This document shows, one piece after another, positions 37,455 to 47,160 of a stretch of DNA of 64,000 nt. Position numbers and translations under genes: made by a program. The notes below the pieces were generated by a model. That model saw only the letters and a program-made list of their open reading frames with translations, had not been told where the DNA came from and did not search any database. This DNA is from Acidovorax kalamii. Lineage in GTDB: Bacteria > Pseudomonadota > Gammaproteobacteria > Burkholderiales > Burkholderiaceae_C. The stretch covers positions 1-64,000 of the forward strand of contig NZ_NOIG01000014.1 in assembly GCF_002245625.1 (NCBI RefSeq), given 5' to 3'. Numbering within the stretch: position 1 is the stretch's first letter; the number at the start of each line of letters is the position of its first letter.

Positions 37455-38093
37455 ATGAAACTCTATTCCTTCTTCCGCAGCGGAACATCCCACCGCTTGC
37501 GCATTGCGCTCAACCTCAAGGGGCTGGCCTACGAGCAGGTCGCGGTCGATTTGCGGCGTGAGGAACATTTTGGCGATGCCTTCAAGGCCATCAACCCGCA
37601 GCAGTTCGTGCCCGTGCTGGAGGCCGATGAGCGCCTGATGATCCAGTCGCCAGCCATCATCGAGTGGCTCGAGGAGCGCTATCCCACCCCACCGCTGCTG
37701 CCCGGCGATGCAGGCGATCGCGCCCAGGTGCGCGCCCTGGCCGCCATCGTGGGCTGCGACATCCACCCCATCAACAACCGCCGCATTCTGGAGGCGCTGC
37801 GCCACCGCTTTGGTGCGGACGAGGCAGCTGTGAACGATTGGTGCGGCACCTGGATCAGCGCGGGCTTTGACGCCATCGAGGCGCTGCTGGCCAGGGACCC
37901 GCAGCGCGGTGATTTCTGCTTTGGCAGCACCCCCACGCTGGCCGATGTGTACCTGGTTCCGCAGGTGGAAAGCGCGCGCCGCTTCAAGGTGGACTTGGCG
38001 CGCTGGCCGCTGGTGCAGGCGGTGGACGCGGCCTGCGCGCAGCTGGAAGCGTTCCGCAAGGCGGCGCCGAGCGCGCAGCCGGATGCGGGCTGA
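37455..38093 (+). CDS. nagL: GSH-dependent maleylpyruvate isomerase (zeta-class GST)
   Basis: Glutathione S-transferase-like isomerase of 212 residues, the same length as NagL, turning maleylpyruvate into fumarylpyruvate. The zeta-class active-site motif is SGTSHRLRIALN (residues 9-20), with NPQQFVPVLE and QSPAIIEWLEE for glutathione binding. The C-terminal helical domain includes STPTLADVYLVPQV. The start at 37455 gives the standard beginning MKLYSFFRSG; the frame upstream overlaps the Bug gene and is not coding. Maleylacetoacetate isomerase is the closest alternative; the gentisate context favours maleylpyruvate. Confidence 0.92.
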   Translation: MKLYSFFRSGTSHRLRIALNLKGLAYEQVAVDLRREEHFGDAFKAINPQQFVPVLEADERLMIQSPAIIEWLEERYPTPPLLPGDAGDRAQVRALAAIVGCDIHPINNRRILEALRHRFGADEAAVNDWCGTWISAGFDAIEALLARDPQRGDFCFGSTPTLADVYLVPQVESARRFKVDLARWPLVQAVDAACAQLEAFRKAAPSAQPDAG

Positions 38094-38112
38094 GCCTGAA
38101 GGAACTTACCCC

Positions 38113-39099
38113 TCAGTCGCCCTGCATGTAAAAGGCCTCGGCATGGAGGTGGGCCACCTCCAGGCCTTTGCCCAGCGCCAGCAGTGTGGTGGTCTCCACC
38201 ATCGGCGGCGATCCGCACAGATACGCCTGCCAGCCACGCAGGCTGGCGTGGTCCTGCTCGATGGCCTGGGTCACCAGCCCGCGCCGCTGCGTGGCAGAGT
38301 CGGCGCCCGAGGCCACCACCACATGCACCTGCAGGGCAGGGTTCACGCTGCGTAGATGGTCCAGCCATGCCAGGCCATACAGCTCGCGCGGCGAGCGCAG
38401 GCCGAAGTATAGGTGAATGGGGTTGCGCATGCCCACAGCCACCGCGCCGCGCACCACCGACAGCACTGACGCCAGCCCGGTACCCCCAGCCACGCACAGC
38501 ATGGGCCCCGTGTGCTGTTGGCGCAGATACGCCGCACCCAGCGGCCCGCTGACCTTGACCTTGTCCCCCACCTTCAGCTGCCCGGCGATGTAGCTGCTGA
38601 CCCGGCCCTGGGGCATGAGTTGCACATGAAACTCCAGCAGCTGTTCGCCCGGCAGGTTTGCCATGGAGTAGGGGCGAACATGCGTCGGCGTGAACCCCAG
38701 CTGCACGTACTGGCCTGGCGAAAACTCAATGGGCTTTGCCACCTTGAGCAGCAGGCGCCGGATGTCTGCCGCCAGCGGCTCGATGGCCACCACGGTGGCC
38801 TTGGCCACGCGCGCACGGTGCACCACGGCTTCGCCGGGGGCGGGCACTTCGATGGTGCAGGGCTCGGCCACATAGGTCTGGCAGGCCAGCACGGCACCGT
38901 CCACGCCGTCCAGCGGGCGCTGCTGCTCGCGCCCGCCATCGAGCACCTCACCAGACAGCACCCGGCAGCGGCAGATGCCGCAGCGGCCCGACAGGCATGA
39001 ATACGACATCGGAACCTGCGCTGCGCGCAGGGCGTCGAGCAGGTTCACGCCGGGCTCGGCGCGGATCACGCGGTTAAGCGGCTGAACGAGGATGTCCAT
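38113..39099 (-). CDS. nagAa: NagAa-like oxygenase reductase ([2Fe-2S], FAD, NAD(P)H)
   Basis: Electron-transfer reductase of 328 residues. The N-terminal plant-type [2Fe-2S] domain has C35-x4-C40-x2-C43 ... C73. It is followed by an FNR-like FAD domain (RPYSMANLPGE) and an NAD(P) domain (GPMLCVAGGTGLASVLSV, YLCGSPPMV). This order matches NagAa/NahAa, the donor for naphthalene dioxygenase and salicylate 5-hydroxylase in Ralstonia U2. It is on the opposite strand, convergent with nagL (20 bases apart) and divergent from the LysR gene, so it is not part of the main transcript. It may back up or replace the FAD-type reductase inside the operon. Confidence 0.9.
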   Translation of the reverse strand: MDILVQPLNRVIRAEPGVNLLDALRAAQVPMSYSCLSGRCGICRCRVLSGEVLDGGREQQRPLDGVDGAVLACQTYVAEPCTIEVPAPGEAVVHRARVAKATVVAIEPLAADIRRLLLKVAKPIEFSPGQYVQLGFTPTHVRPYSMANLPGEQLLEFHVQLMPQGRVSSYIAGQLKVGDKVKVSGPLGAAYLRQQHTGPMLCVAGGTGLASVLSVVRGAVAVGMRNPIHLYFGLRSPRELYGLAWLDHLRSVNPALQVHVVVASGADSATQRRGLVTQAIEQDHASLRGWQAYLCGSPPMVETTTLLALGKGLEVAHLHAEAFYMQGD

Positions 39100-39208
39100 G
39101 GCGGGCTGCGTTCGATTTCATCCAGCCCATTGTGCCCACGAAAGCGCCTGCGAATCACTGGCTGCAATACCATCGCCACTTCATATCACCCGAGCTGATG
39201 GAGTGGCG

Positions 39209-40138
39209 ATGGAGCTATCGGATATCGACCTGAACCTGCTGGTGCTGTTTCAGCAACTCATGGTCGAGCGGCGCGTGTCGAAGGTGGCCGACAACCTGGG
39301 GCTGACACAGCCTGCGGTCAGCAACGCGCTGGCCAAGCTGCGGCGCATTTTTGGCGACGAGCTGTTCTTGCGCACCTCGGGCGGCATGGTGCCCACGCCT
39401 TTTGCCGAACAACTGGGCGAGTCCGTGGGGTATGCGCTGGGCATGATCCACAGCGGGCTGAACCAGCGCACACAGTTCACGCCTGCAACGCTCAAGCGCA
39501 CCATCACCATCGGCATGACAGACATTGGCGAGATCGTCTTCCTGCCCGCGCTGCTGGAGCGCCTGGGGCGGGAGGCGCCGGGCGTCACGCTGAACACCGT
39601 GCGCAACAACGCCGCCCATCTGCGCGAAGACATGGAGGCTGGCAAGGTGGACCTGGCCATCGGCCTGCTGCCGCAGCTGAAAGCGGGATTTTTCCAGCGG
39701 CGCTTGTTCCGCCAGCGTTATGTGTGCCTGTTCCGCAAGGGCCACGCGCTGGACCGGCCCAAGCTGCTGCTGTCGGATTACAAAGCGGCAGAGCACCTGG
39801 TGATCGTGTCTGCGGGCACGGGGCACGGCAAGGTGGATGAATTGATCCAGAAGGCCGGCATCGACCGCCTGGTGCGGCTGAGCGTGCCGCACTTTGTGAG
39901 CGTGGGCCACATCCTCCAAAGCACGGCGCTGGTGGCGACGGTGCCGGAGCGGCTGGCGCTCAAGCTGGTCGAGCCCTTTGGCCTGGTGGTGCGCACGCAC
40001 CCCGTCAAACTGCCTGACGCGCCCATCAGCGTGTTTTGGCACGCCAAGGTGCACCGCGAGCCGGTGAACCAATGGCTGCGCAGCATGGTGTTTGAATTGT
40101 TTGGGGGCGATGGCCCCCCAGGGGCTGGCTTGGCGTGA
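39209..40138 (+). CDS. nagR: LysR-family regulator, NagR/DntR/NahR-like
   Basis: Transcription factor of 309 residues. The N-terminal winged helix (MELSDIDLNLLVLFQQLMVE, GLTQPAVSNALAKLR) and the effector domain (MTDIGEIVFLPALLERLG, LPQLKAGFFQRRLF, SAGTGHGKVDE, VPHFVSVGHILQ, EPFGLVV) follow the NagR/DntR salicylate sensors closely, as I recall them. The start at 39209 gives the family's MELxDxDLNLL opening; the 39 upstream codons reach into the divergent gene's start region. It likely binds salicylate and activates the operon through the operator at 30785-30812. The divergent partner is the NagAa-like reductase. Confidence 0.9.
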   Translation: MELSDIDLNLLVLFQQLMVERRVSKVADNLGLTQPAVSNALAKLRRIFGDELFLRTSGGMVPTPFAEQLGESVGYALGMIHSGLNQRTQFTPATLKRTITIGMTDIGEIVFLPALLERLGREAPGVTLNTVRNNAAHLREDMEAGKVDLAIGLLPQLKAGFFQRRLFRQRYVCLFRKGHALDRPKLLLSDYKAAEHLVIVSAGTGHGKVDELIQKAGIDRLVRLSVPHFVSVGHILQSTALVATVPERLALKLVEPFGLVVRTHPVKLPDAPISVFWHAKVHREPVNQWLRSMVFELFGGDGPPGAGLA

Positions 40139-40188
40139 TCGGTGGGCCGGGCCCACAGCGCATGCCGGGCTGAGCCACAGGCGCTACC

Positions 40189-40263
40189 ATGAAATGCTAT
40201 GTTATTTATAGCTGCTTGCGCTTGTCGGTCGCGCGGTAGGGCCGATTTTTAATAGGAATTTGT
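40189..40263. repeat. Dispersed intergenic repeat, copy 2
   Basis: GAAATGCTATGTTATTTATAG, then CTTGCGCTTGTCGGT and GGCCGATTTTTAATAGG. It resembles the other copies by the AT-rich left arm, TATAGC, a GCGCTTG core and a second AT-rich arm. It lies in the gap between nagR and the convergent beta-helix gene, where it may help terminate transcription. Confidence 0.45.
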
Positions 40264-40335
40264 GCTCACCCCTTGAGCTTTTTGAGCCATTGGTTTGAAA
40301 GTAAGCAGATGCACGCCCTGAAGGCCGGCTGAAGG

Positions 40336-40944
40336 TCAGTCCTTGTAGGGCGACTTCCCGCTGCGGACACAGGCCTCGAACTTCTCCTCGTCAAAATACC
40401 CGTCGTCTGCCAGTACCTCGCTGATGAGCACCTGCGCGACATCCTTGCCCCGGAAGTTGTCTATCAGCTCGCCTTCGATGCCGCCATGGGCGACCACCTT
40501 GTTCATGAGGGAGAGCACCTTGGGGCAGATGATCTTGCCCTGCACCTCCACAGCGCAGCCGTATTCGGAAAAGAAGTCGCAGGTGATGTTGCCGCCGACC
40601 CGCAGCAGATAGTCGTTCGAGGTGTTGACGCACACCGATTGGGCGTGGAGATGGCCGCCAACAATCACGTCAAAACTCATGCGGCCGATGTGCTCGCAGG
40701 TCAGGTTGCCGGTGACCACCAGCAGGCCCACGTCGTAGGGGTAGCCAATCTTGCGAGCGGACACGTTGCCGTCGATGACGGTGACCGGCGCAACCATCAG
40801 CTCGTCCACCACCAGATCGCCTTGGTGAAACATCACCCCCTCGTCCTCAAAGGCGTGGGCGGCGTCGAAAAAGGCGTTTTCCTGGATCAGCCGCGCTTGG
40901 CGTGTTGTCCAGGCATCGAATTCGGCGAATGAGATTTTTTTCAT
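40336..40944 (-). CDS. Conserved hypothetical, beta-helix (polymer-forming-like) protein
   Basis: Protein of 202 residues with no export signal. A short helical start (MKKISFAEFDAWTTRQARLI) is followed by repeated short strands with Gly/Asn turns (GDLVVDELMVAP, TVIDGNVSARKIG, LLVVTGNLTCEHIG, VIVGGHLHAQSV, LRVGGNITCDFF, VEVQGKIICPKV), which suggests a right-handed beta-helix like that of bactofilins or polymer-forming proteins. The start at 40944 has a Lys-rich natural N-terminus; a much longer open frame runs into the ppsR gene and is rejected. The gene follows ppsR by 35 bases and may share its transcript, but no functional link is known. Confidence 0.75.
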   Translation of the reverse strand: MKKISFAEFDAWTTRQARLIQENAFFDAAHAFEDEGVMFHQGDLVVDELMVAPVTVIDGNVSARKIGYPYDVGLLVVTGNLTCEHIGRMSFDVIVGGHLHAQSVCVNTSNDYLLRVGGNITCDFFSEYGCAVEVQGKIICPKVLSLMNKVVAHGGIEGELIDNFRGKDVAQVLISEVLADDGYFDEEKFEACVRSGKSPYKD

Positions 40945-40979
40945 GCGAAGCGCGGCATCGTGTGGAGGGCGGTTGCCGC

Positions 40980-41801
40980 TCAATACACCAGCTTCTCCGG
41001 CCGGATCTCCTGCAGGATGGTCGTCGCAATCTCTTCGATCGACTTGGTGGTGGTGGACAACCAGCGGATGCCCGCGCGGCGCATCATGGCCTCGGCTTCG
41101 GAGACTTCCATGCGGCAGTTTTCGATGCTGGCGTAGCGGGAGTTGGGGCGGCGCTCGGCGCGGATCTCGGCCAGGCGGTCGGGGCTGATGGTCAGGCCAA
41201 AGATCTTGCTGCGGAACGGCACCAGGGCCGGGGGCAGTTGGCGGCGTTCGAAGTCCTCGGGGATCAGCGGGTAGTTGGCGGCTTTCAGGCCACATTGCAT
41301 GGCCAGATACAGGCTGGTGGGGGTCTTGCCGCTGCGGCTCACGCCCACCAGGATCACGTCGGCACCTGCCAGGTCGCGGTTGCTCTGGCCGTCGTCGTGG
41401 GCCAGGCTGAAGTTGATGGCTTCGATGCGGTCGGTGTATTCCTTGCTGCGGCTCACGTCACTGAAGCGGCCCACGCGGTGGTGCGACTTGATGCCCAGCT
41501 CTTCCTCCAGCGGGTGGACGAAGGTGCCGAACATGTCCAGCAGCATGCCCTTGCAGCCTTCCTGGATGACCTTGAGCACCTCCATGTTGACCAGGGTGGT
41601 GAAGACCACGGGCTTTTTGCCCTCGACCTCGCCGGTGTGGTTGATCTGCCGCACGGCCTGGTGGGCCTTGTCCACGGTGTCGATGAAGGGCAGGCGCACA
41701 TGGCGCGGCTTCATTTCGAACTGGGCCAGGATGGCATTGCCGAAGGTTTCGGCGGTGATGCCGGTGCCGTCAGAGACAAAAAATACGGTGCGCGAGTGCA
41801 T
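40980..41801 (-). CDS. ppsR: PEP synthase regulatory protein (bifunctional kinase/pyrophosphorylase, DUF299)
   Basis: Regulatory enzyme of 273 residues that phosphorylates PEP synthase on a Thr using ADP and reverses this with phosphate, switching the synthase off and on. [18 protein letters not shown] opens the protein as in the family, and the P-loop is GVSRSGKT (153-160). [17 protein letters not shown] and the final [20 protein letters not shown] match. The start at 41801 gives the usual MxSRTVF beginning. It is divergently transcribed from ppsA, the target gene, across 264 bases, the common arrangement in this group. Confidence 0.94.
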   Translation of the reverse strand: MHSRTVFFVSDGTGITAETFGNAILAQFEMKPRHVRLPFIDTVDKAHQAVRQINHTGEVEGKKPVVFTTLVNMEVLKVIQEGCKGMLLDMFGTFVHPLEEELGIKSHHRVGRFSDVSRSKEYTDRIEAINFSLAHDDGQSNRDLAGADVILVGVSRSGKTPTSLYLAMQCGLKAANYPLIPEDFERRQLPPALVPFRSKIFGLTISPDRLAEIRAERRPNSRYASIENCRMEVSEAEAMMRRAGIRWLSTTTKSIEEIATTILQEIRPEKLVY

Positions 41802-41922
41802 GGGGCCCCTTTTTTTGGATGCGGTTTGCGCCAGCGGGGTGGCCACCACAAAGACGTGGCTATGGCCCGATTTGCGCGAGTCGCGTGAAAGCGTCAGCCC
41901 GTTGCCAGAAGCTCGGGCCTAC

Positions 41923-41935
41923 AATTGTCACAATT
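41923..41935. promoter_or_regulatory. Perfect palindrome at the ppsR/ppsA divergent promoter
   Basis: AATTGT-C-ACAATT is an exact dyad. It overlaps TACAAT (41920-41925), a good -10 candidate for ppsA, though no well-spaced -35 box was found. A repressor site controlling PEP synthase or both divergent genes is plausible. Confidence 0.4.
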
Positions 41936-42065
41936 ATCTGATTCTCACCATGCACACCGTCGGCCTACAACCACAACGACAAAGCTGCAGCCTGTGCATG
42001 GCCGCCTGCCTGACGCCCGCCGAGGCCAGGCATGCAGACCCGGTTTCAACTTCTGGAGCTTTCCC

Positions 42066-44459
42066 ATGTCTGCACTTTTCAGCCCGACCGCCCTGGTCGT
42101 ACCGTTTGAAAACCTGAGAATGACCGATGTCGAGGCGGTAGGCGGTAAAAACGCCAGCCTCGGCGAGATGATCTCCCAGCTGCCGCAGGGCGTGCGCGTG
42201 CCCACGGGCTTTGCCACCACCGCCCACGCGTTCCGCGAATTCCTGGCCTATGACGGCCTGGCCGACAAGATCAGCGCCAAGCTCAAGAGCCTGGACACCG
42301 AGGACGTGCGTGCGCTGGCCCAGGTCGGTGCCGAGATCCGCGCCATGGTCGAGGCCCAGCCTTTCCCGGCCGATCTGCAAAAGGCCATTGCCGACGAATT
42401 TGCCAAGCTGAGCGCGGGCAACGCCGCTGCCTCGTTTGCCGTGCGCTCGTCCGCCACGGCCGAGGATCTGCCCGACGCATCGTTTGCCGGCCAGCAGGAA
42501 ACCTTCCTGAACGTGGTGGGCATCGACGAAGTCATGCACAAGATGAAGGAAGTGTTCGCGTCGCTGTACAACGACCGCGCCATCTCCTACCGCGTGCACA
42601 AGGGTTTCGAGCACGACGTGGTGGCCCTGTCGGCGGGTGTGCAGCGCATGGTGCGCTCTGACCTGGGCGCGGCAGGCGTGATGTTCACCATCGACACCGA
42701 GTCCGGGTTTGAAGACGTGGTCTTCATCACCAGCAGCTACGGCCTGGGCGAGACGGTGGTGCAGGGCGCCGTGAACCCCGACGAGTTCTACGTGCACAAG
42801 CCCATGCTCAAGGCGGGCAAGAAAGCGCTGATCCGCCGCAACCTGGGCAGCAAGCTGATCCAGATGGTGTTCTCCACGCCGGAAGAAAAAGCCGCCAGCG
42901 GCAAGCTGGTCAAGACCGTGGACGTGCCCACCGAGCAGCGCAACCGCTACTCGCTGACCGATGCCGATGTGGAGCAACTGGCCCGCTACGCGCTGGTGAT
43001 CGAGCAGCACTACGGCCGCCCCATGGACATCGAGTGGGGCAAGGATGGCACTGATGGCCACCTCTACATCCTGCAGGCACGGCCTGAAACCGTGAAAAGC
43101 CAGGCCAAGGGCCAGGCAGAGCTGCGTTACAAGCTCAAGGGCCACGGCACCGTGCTGGCCGAGGGCCGCGCAATCGGCCAGAAGATTGGCACTGGCCCCG
43201 TGCGCCTGGTGCACAACATTTCCGAGATGGACAAGGTCCAGCCCGGCGATGTGCTGGTCACCGACATGACGGATCCCAACTGGGAGCCCGTGATGAAGCG
43301 CGCCAGCGCCATCGTCACCAACCGGGGCGGCCGCACCTGCCACGCCGCCATCATTGCGCGCGAACTGGGCATTCCCGCTGTGGTGGGCTGTGGCGATGCG
43401 ACCGAGCGCCTGAAAGACGGCACGCTGGTCACGGTGAGCTGCTCCGAGGGCGACACGGGCAAGATCTACGACGGCCTGCTCGAAACCGAGGTGACCGAAG
43501 TGCAGCGCGGCGAGATGCCCCCCATCAAGACCAAGATCATGATGAACGTGGGCAACCCCCAGCTGGCGTTTGACTTTGCCCAGCTGCCCAACTCCGGCGT
43601 GGGCCTGGCCCGCCTGGAATTCATCATCAACAACAACATCGGCGTGCACCCCAAGGCGATCCTGGACTACCCCCAGATCGACGCCGACCTGAAGAAGGCC
43701 GTGGAGTCTGTGGCGCGCGGCCATGCTTCGCCCCGCGCGTTCTATGTGGACAAGGTCGCCGAAGGTGTGGCCACCATTGCAGCTGCCTTCTGGCCCAAGC
43801 CCGTCATCGTGCGCTTGTCGGACTTCAAGTCCAACGAATACCGCAAGCTCATCGGCGGCAGCCGCTACGAACCCGAGGAAGAAAACCCGATGCTGGGCTT
43901 CCGTGGTGCGGCGCGCTACATCAGCGAAGACTTCGGTGAAGCCTTTGCGATGGAGTGTGAAGCGCTCAAGCGCGTGCGCAACGACATGGGCCTGACCAAC
44001 GTGCAGGTGATGGTGCCCTTCGTGCGCACGCTGGGCCAGGCCGAGCGCGTGACCAAGCTGCTCGCATCGCACGGCCTGCAACGCGGCAAGGACGAGCTCA
44101 AGGTCATCATGATGTGCGAGGTGCCGAGCAACGCCATCCTGGCCGAGCGCTTCCTGGAGTTCTTCGACGGCTTCTCCATCGGCTCCAACGACCTGACCCA
44201 GCTCACGCTGGGCCTGGACCGCGACTCGGGCCTCGAGCTGCTGGCGCAGGACTTTGACGAACGCGACCCGGCTGTCGAGGCGCTGATCCACCAGGCCATC
44301 AAGGCCTGCCTGGCGCAGGGCAAGTACATCGGCATCTGCGGCCAGGGCCCCAGCGACCACCCTGACTTTGCGCAGTGGCTGGCCAAGGAAGGCATCTCGT
44401 CGATCTCGCTCAACCCCGACAGCGTGATCGCCACCTGGCAGCAACTGGCTGCAGGCTGA
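42066..44459 (+). CDS. ppsA: Phosphoenolpyruvate synthase
   Basis: Gluconeogenic enzyme of 797 residues: pyruvate + ATP + water to PEP + AMP + phosphate. The ATP-grasp N-domain begins [19 protein letters not shown] and has [20 protein letters not shown]. The swivelling His domain carries [20 protein letters not shown] with the phospho-His and the regulatory Thr targeted by PpsR. The C-terminal barrel has [20 protein letters not shown] and ICGQGPSD. The start at 42066 is chosen by family length and a GGAG upstream; the 47 codons before it are not typical. It allows growth on pyruvate, lactate or the products of the gentisate route. Confidence 0.96.
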   Translation: MSALFSPTALVVPFENLRMTDVEAVGGKNASLGEMISQLPQGVRVPTGFATTAHAFREFLAYDGLADKISAKLKSLDTEDVRALAQVGAEIRAMVEAQPFPADLQKAIADEFAKLSAGNAAASFAVRSSATAEDLPDASFAGQQETFLNVVGIDEVMHKMKEVFASLYNDRAISYRVHKGFEHDVVALSAGVQRMVRSDLGAAGVMFTIDTESGFEDVVFITSSYGLGETVVQGAVNPDEFYVHKPMLKAGKKALIRRNLGSKLIQMVFSTPEEKAASGKLVKTVDVPTEQRNRYSLTDADVEQLARYALVIEQHYGRPMDIEWGKDGTDGHLYILQARPETVKSQAKGQAELRYKLKGHGTVLAEGRAIGQKIGTGPVRLVHNISEMDKVQPGDVLVTDMTDPNWEPVMKRASAIVTNRGGRTCHAAIIARELGIPAVVGCGDATERLKDGTLVTVSCSEGDTGKIYDGLLETEVTEVQRGEMPPIKTKIMMNVGNPQLAFDFAQLPNSGVGLARLEFIINNNIGVHPKAILDYPQIDADLKKAVESVARGHASPRAFYVDKVAEGVATIAAAFWPKPVIVRLSDFKSNEYRKLIGGSRYEPEEENPMLGFRGAARYISEDFGEAFAMECEALKRVRNDMGLTNVQVMVPFVRTLGQAERVTKLLASHGLQRGKDELKVIMMCEVPSNAILAERFLEFFDGFSIGSNDLTQLTLGLDRDSGLELLAQDFDERDPAVEALIHQAIKACLAQGKYIGICGQGPSDHPDFAQWLAKEGISSISLNPDSVIATWQQLAAG

Positions 44460-44550
44460 CGCAAAGGGCTGCTGCACCGCCATGGGCCGCCACATCGCTC
44501 GCGCCAGAGTTCGTGATGTGTTTGTGATCTGACCACGGTGTGGTCGTGAC

Positions 44551-44904
44551 ATGCCCATGATGCGTTCTCAGCAGCCCAACCCCCGCCCGAGCGAGCCGGA
44601 GATGGCGGGGCCTTTCCCGCCCGACTTGCATGACGTGCGCCACATCAAGCTCAAGGCGGGGCTCCTGTTGCTGTGGGCCCTGGTGTCTTTCGGCGCCACC
44701 TATTTCGCCCGCGACCTGCAGGTGCTGGTGTTTGGTGGGTGGCCACTGGGTTACTGGATCGCGGCTCAAGGTGCCGTGCTGGTGTTCATCGGCATCGTGG
44801 TGGCCTATGGCTGGGCCATGAACCGTTTTGAGCGGGAGGACCTGGCAGACCGCGAGGCCCCGCCACTGTCTTCTGCACAGGCCCCCGACCGCCCCCATGG
44901 CTGA
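44551..44904 (+). CDS. Symporter small subunit (DUF4212 family)
   Basis: Membrane protein of 117 residues with two transmembrane helices (about 35-55 and 68-92), the second preceded by FGGWPLGYWIAAQGAV, the signature of DUF4212 subunits. Such proteins accompany VC_2705-type sodium/solute symporters. The stop overlaps the symporter start by 8 bases, so the two are coupled. ATG at 44551, 44557 and 44560 are all possible starts. Its function is probably stability or gating of the large subunit. Confidence 0.88.
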   Translation: MPMMRSQQPNPRPSEPEMAGPFPPDLHDVRHIKLKAGLLLLWALVSFGATYFARDLQVLVFGGWPLGYWIAAQGAVLVFIGIVVAYGWAMNRFEREDLADREAPPLSSAQAPDRPHG

Positions 44905-46999
44905 GCGCAAGCCAGGAAGCCCTGCCGACAGTGACCGCGCCTACCTGTGGCGGCTGCATCGCATCCTGGCGCTGTACGTGGCGGGGGTGCTGGGTTTTCT
45001 GGCGCTGATGACCTGGGCCGAGCACCAGGGCCTGTCGCGCCACTGGATCGGCCCGATCTTTCTGTTCCTCACCGTGATGGTCTACGCCGGTATTGGCGTG
45101 TATGGCCGCACGACGGACCCCGAGGACTACTACGTGGCCGGGCGGCGCATTCCGCCCATGTACAACGGCATGGCCACGGCTGCCGACTGGATGAGTGCGG
45201 CCTCGTTCATCAGCCTGTCGGGTGCTCTGTATCTGCAGGGCTTTTCGGGCACGCCAGGGCAGGCAGGGGGCTTGGCCTATCTGCTGGGCTGGACGGGCGG
45301 CTTCTGCCTGGTGGCCATGCTGATTGCGCCGCATCTGCGGGCCATGGGGCTGTACACCGTGCCCGATTTTTTCCACGTGCGTTTTGGTGGCCGCTGGCCG
45401 CGCGTGATTGCCGCGCTGGCGGCGGTGCTGTGCTCGTTCACCTATGTGGTGGCGCAGATCTATGGCGTGGGGCTGATCGCCTCGCGCCTCACGGGTGTGC
45501 AGTTCGAGATCGGCATCATGCTGGGCCTGGGTGGGGTGCTGCTGTGTTCGTTCCTGGGCGGCATGCGGGCGATCACCTGGACGCAGGTGGCGCAGTACGT
45601 AGTGCTGCTGCTGGCGTTCATGATTCCGGTGTCGTGGCTGGCCTACAAGCAGCTGGGCAACCCGCTGGCGCCCCTGGTCTATGGTGAGCAGATCGGCAAG
45701 ATCGCCGACCTGGAGGCGCAATTGCTCGATTCCCCGGCCGAGCACCAGGTGGTGCAGGCCTATCTGCAGCGTGCCAAGGATTTCGAGGCGCGCCTGCAGA
45801 ACGTGGAGGCCTCGCTTGCGCACGAGCGCGAGAAGGGGCGCGAGCGCATCCGGGCGCTGCGTGCGCAGAACGCCGATGTGGGCCTGATCGTGGCTGCCAG
45901 CCGCGAGCTGGCTGCGCTGCCACGCGATGCCAATACCGCGCGCGAGCGCTGGACCCGCGAAATGCGCGAGAACTACGAGCGCGCACGCCCCCTAGGCGGG
46001 CTGCCACCCCATAGCCAGGCCTATGTGGGGGACCCCGATGGCACGCCTGAAGAGCAGCGCGACTACGAGCTGACGCGCCGCAACTTTCTGGCGCTCATGT
46101 TCTGCCTGATGGTGGGCACGGCGGGCCTGCCGCACCTGCTCACCCGGTTCTACACTTCGCCCACGGTGTCGGCGGCGCGGGCGTCGGTGGGGTGGTCGCT
46201 GTTTTTTATTGCGCTGCTGTACCTCAGCGCTCCGGCGCTGGCGGTGCTGGTCAAGTTCGAGGTCATGCAGAACCTGGTGGGCAGCAGCTTTGAGGCGTTG
46301 CCCAACTGGATGGCCCAATGGTCACGGGTGGACAGCTCGCTCCTGTCGCTGGAAGACGTGAATGGCGATGGCCTGATCCAGTTCGGGGAGATCCGCCTCG
46401 GGGCTGACCTCATCATGCTGGCCACGCCCGAGCTGGGCGGCCTGCCGTATGTGGTGTCGGGCCTGGTGGCGGCGGGTGGGCTGGCGGCGGCGCTCTCGAC
46501 GGCGGATGGCTTGTTGCTCACCATCAGCAATGCGCTGGTGCGCGACCTGTACTTTCAGGACTCGCAGCGCAAGGCCTCGCCCGAGCAGCGGGTGATCCTG
46601 AGCAAGTTTGCGCTGCTGGCGGTGGCCCTGTCGGCCGCTTTTGTTGCGGCGCTCAAGCCTTCCGAGATCCTGCCCATGGTGTCGGCGTCGTTCTCGCTGG
46701 CCGCATCGGCCTTTGTGCCTGCCATGGTGCTGGGCATTTTCTGGCGCGGCACCACGCGGCAGGGGGCGGTGGCGGGCATGCTCACCGGGCTGGGCATCGC
46801 GGTCTACTACATGCTGTCCCATGTGTCGGCCGTGCAGGGCGTGTTGCCCCGTTGGCTGCTGGCCGATGGGCTCTGGTTTGGCATCCAGCCTATCTCTGCC
46901 GGTGTGTTTGGCGTGCCCTGCGGGCTGTTGGTCACGGTGGTGCTGAGCTGGATGACACGGCCAGCCCCGGCGTTGCCGCCCGTCCGCTCGGAAATGTAG
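44897..46999 (+). CDS. Sodium:solute symporter large subunit (VC_2705/ActP-like) with charged insert
   Basis: SSS-family transporter of 700 residues, longer than ActP (about 550). It has some 13 membrane helices, with the motifs DPEDYYVAGRRIPPMYNGMA, ADWMSAASFISLSGALYL and STADGLLLTISNALVRDL. Between helices near residues 260-390 lies a highly charged, coiled-coil-like insert (EAQLLDSPAEHQVVQAYLQR, LQNVEASLAHEREKGRERIR), as in the VC_2705 branch. A DVNGDGLIQFGEIRLG segment (about residues 486-501) looks like a calcium-binding EF-hand-type loop. Substrate is probably a short organic acid such as acetate or propionate; that is inferred from family. Confidence 0.88.
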   Translation: MAERKPGSPADSDRAYLWRLHRILALYVAGVLGFLALMTWAEHQGLSRHWIGPIFLFLTVMVYAGIGVYGRTTDPEDYYVAGRRIPPMYNGMATAADWMSAASFISLSGALYLQGFSGTPGQAGGLAYLLGWTGGFCLVAMLIAPHLRAMGLYTVPDFFHVRFGGRWPRVIAALAAVLCSFTYVVAQIYGVGLIASRLTGVQFEIGIMLGLGGVLLCSFLGGMRAITWTQVAQYVVLLLAFMIPVSWLAYKQLGNPLAPLVYGEQIGKIADLEAQLLDSPAEHQVVQAYLQRAKDFEARLQNVEASLAHEREKGRERIRALRAQNADVGLIVAASRELAALPRDANTARERWTREMRENYERARPLGGLPPHSQAYVGDPDGTPEEQRDYELTRRNFLALMFCLMVGTAGLPHLLTRFYTSPTVSAARASVGWSLFFIALLYLSAPALAVLVKFEVMQNLVGSSFEALPNWMAQWSRVDSSLLSLEDVNGDGLIQFGEIRLGADLIMLATPELGGLPYVVSGLVAAGGLAAALSTADGLLLTISNALVRDLYFQDSQRKASPEQRVILSKFALLAVALSAAFVAALKPSEILPMVSASFSLAASAFVPAMVLGIFWRGTTRQGAVAGMLTGLGIAVYYMLSHVSAVQGVLPRWLLADGLWFGIQPISAGVFGVPCGLLVTVVLSWMTRPAPALPPVRSEM

Positions 47000-47160
47000 G
47001 CCCCCCCGCCGGGCAGGGATTGGGTGTATTTATGTGTAAACCCCGATTTCCATAGGTTTCAAAATATGGGATTCTGGGCTGCACAGCGTGGCCTATCGGC
47101 CATTGCAACCGTCTGGCCTTCTGGCCTTAGCTGCCACCGTATTCATTCCCTAGGAGAGGC

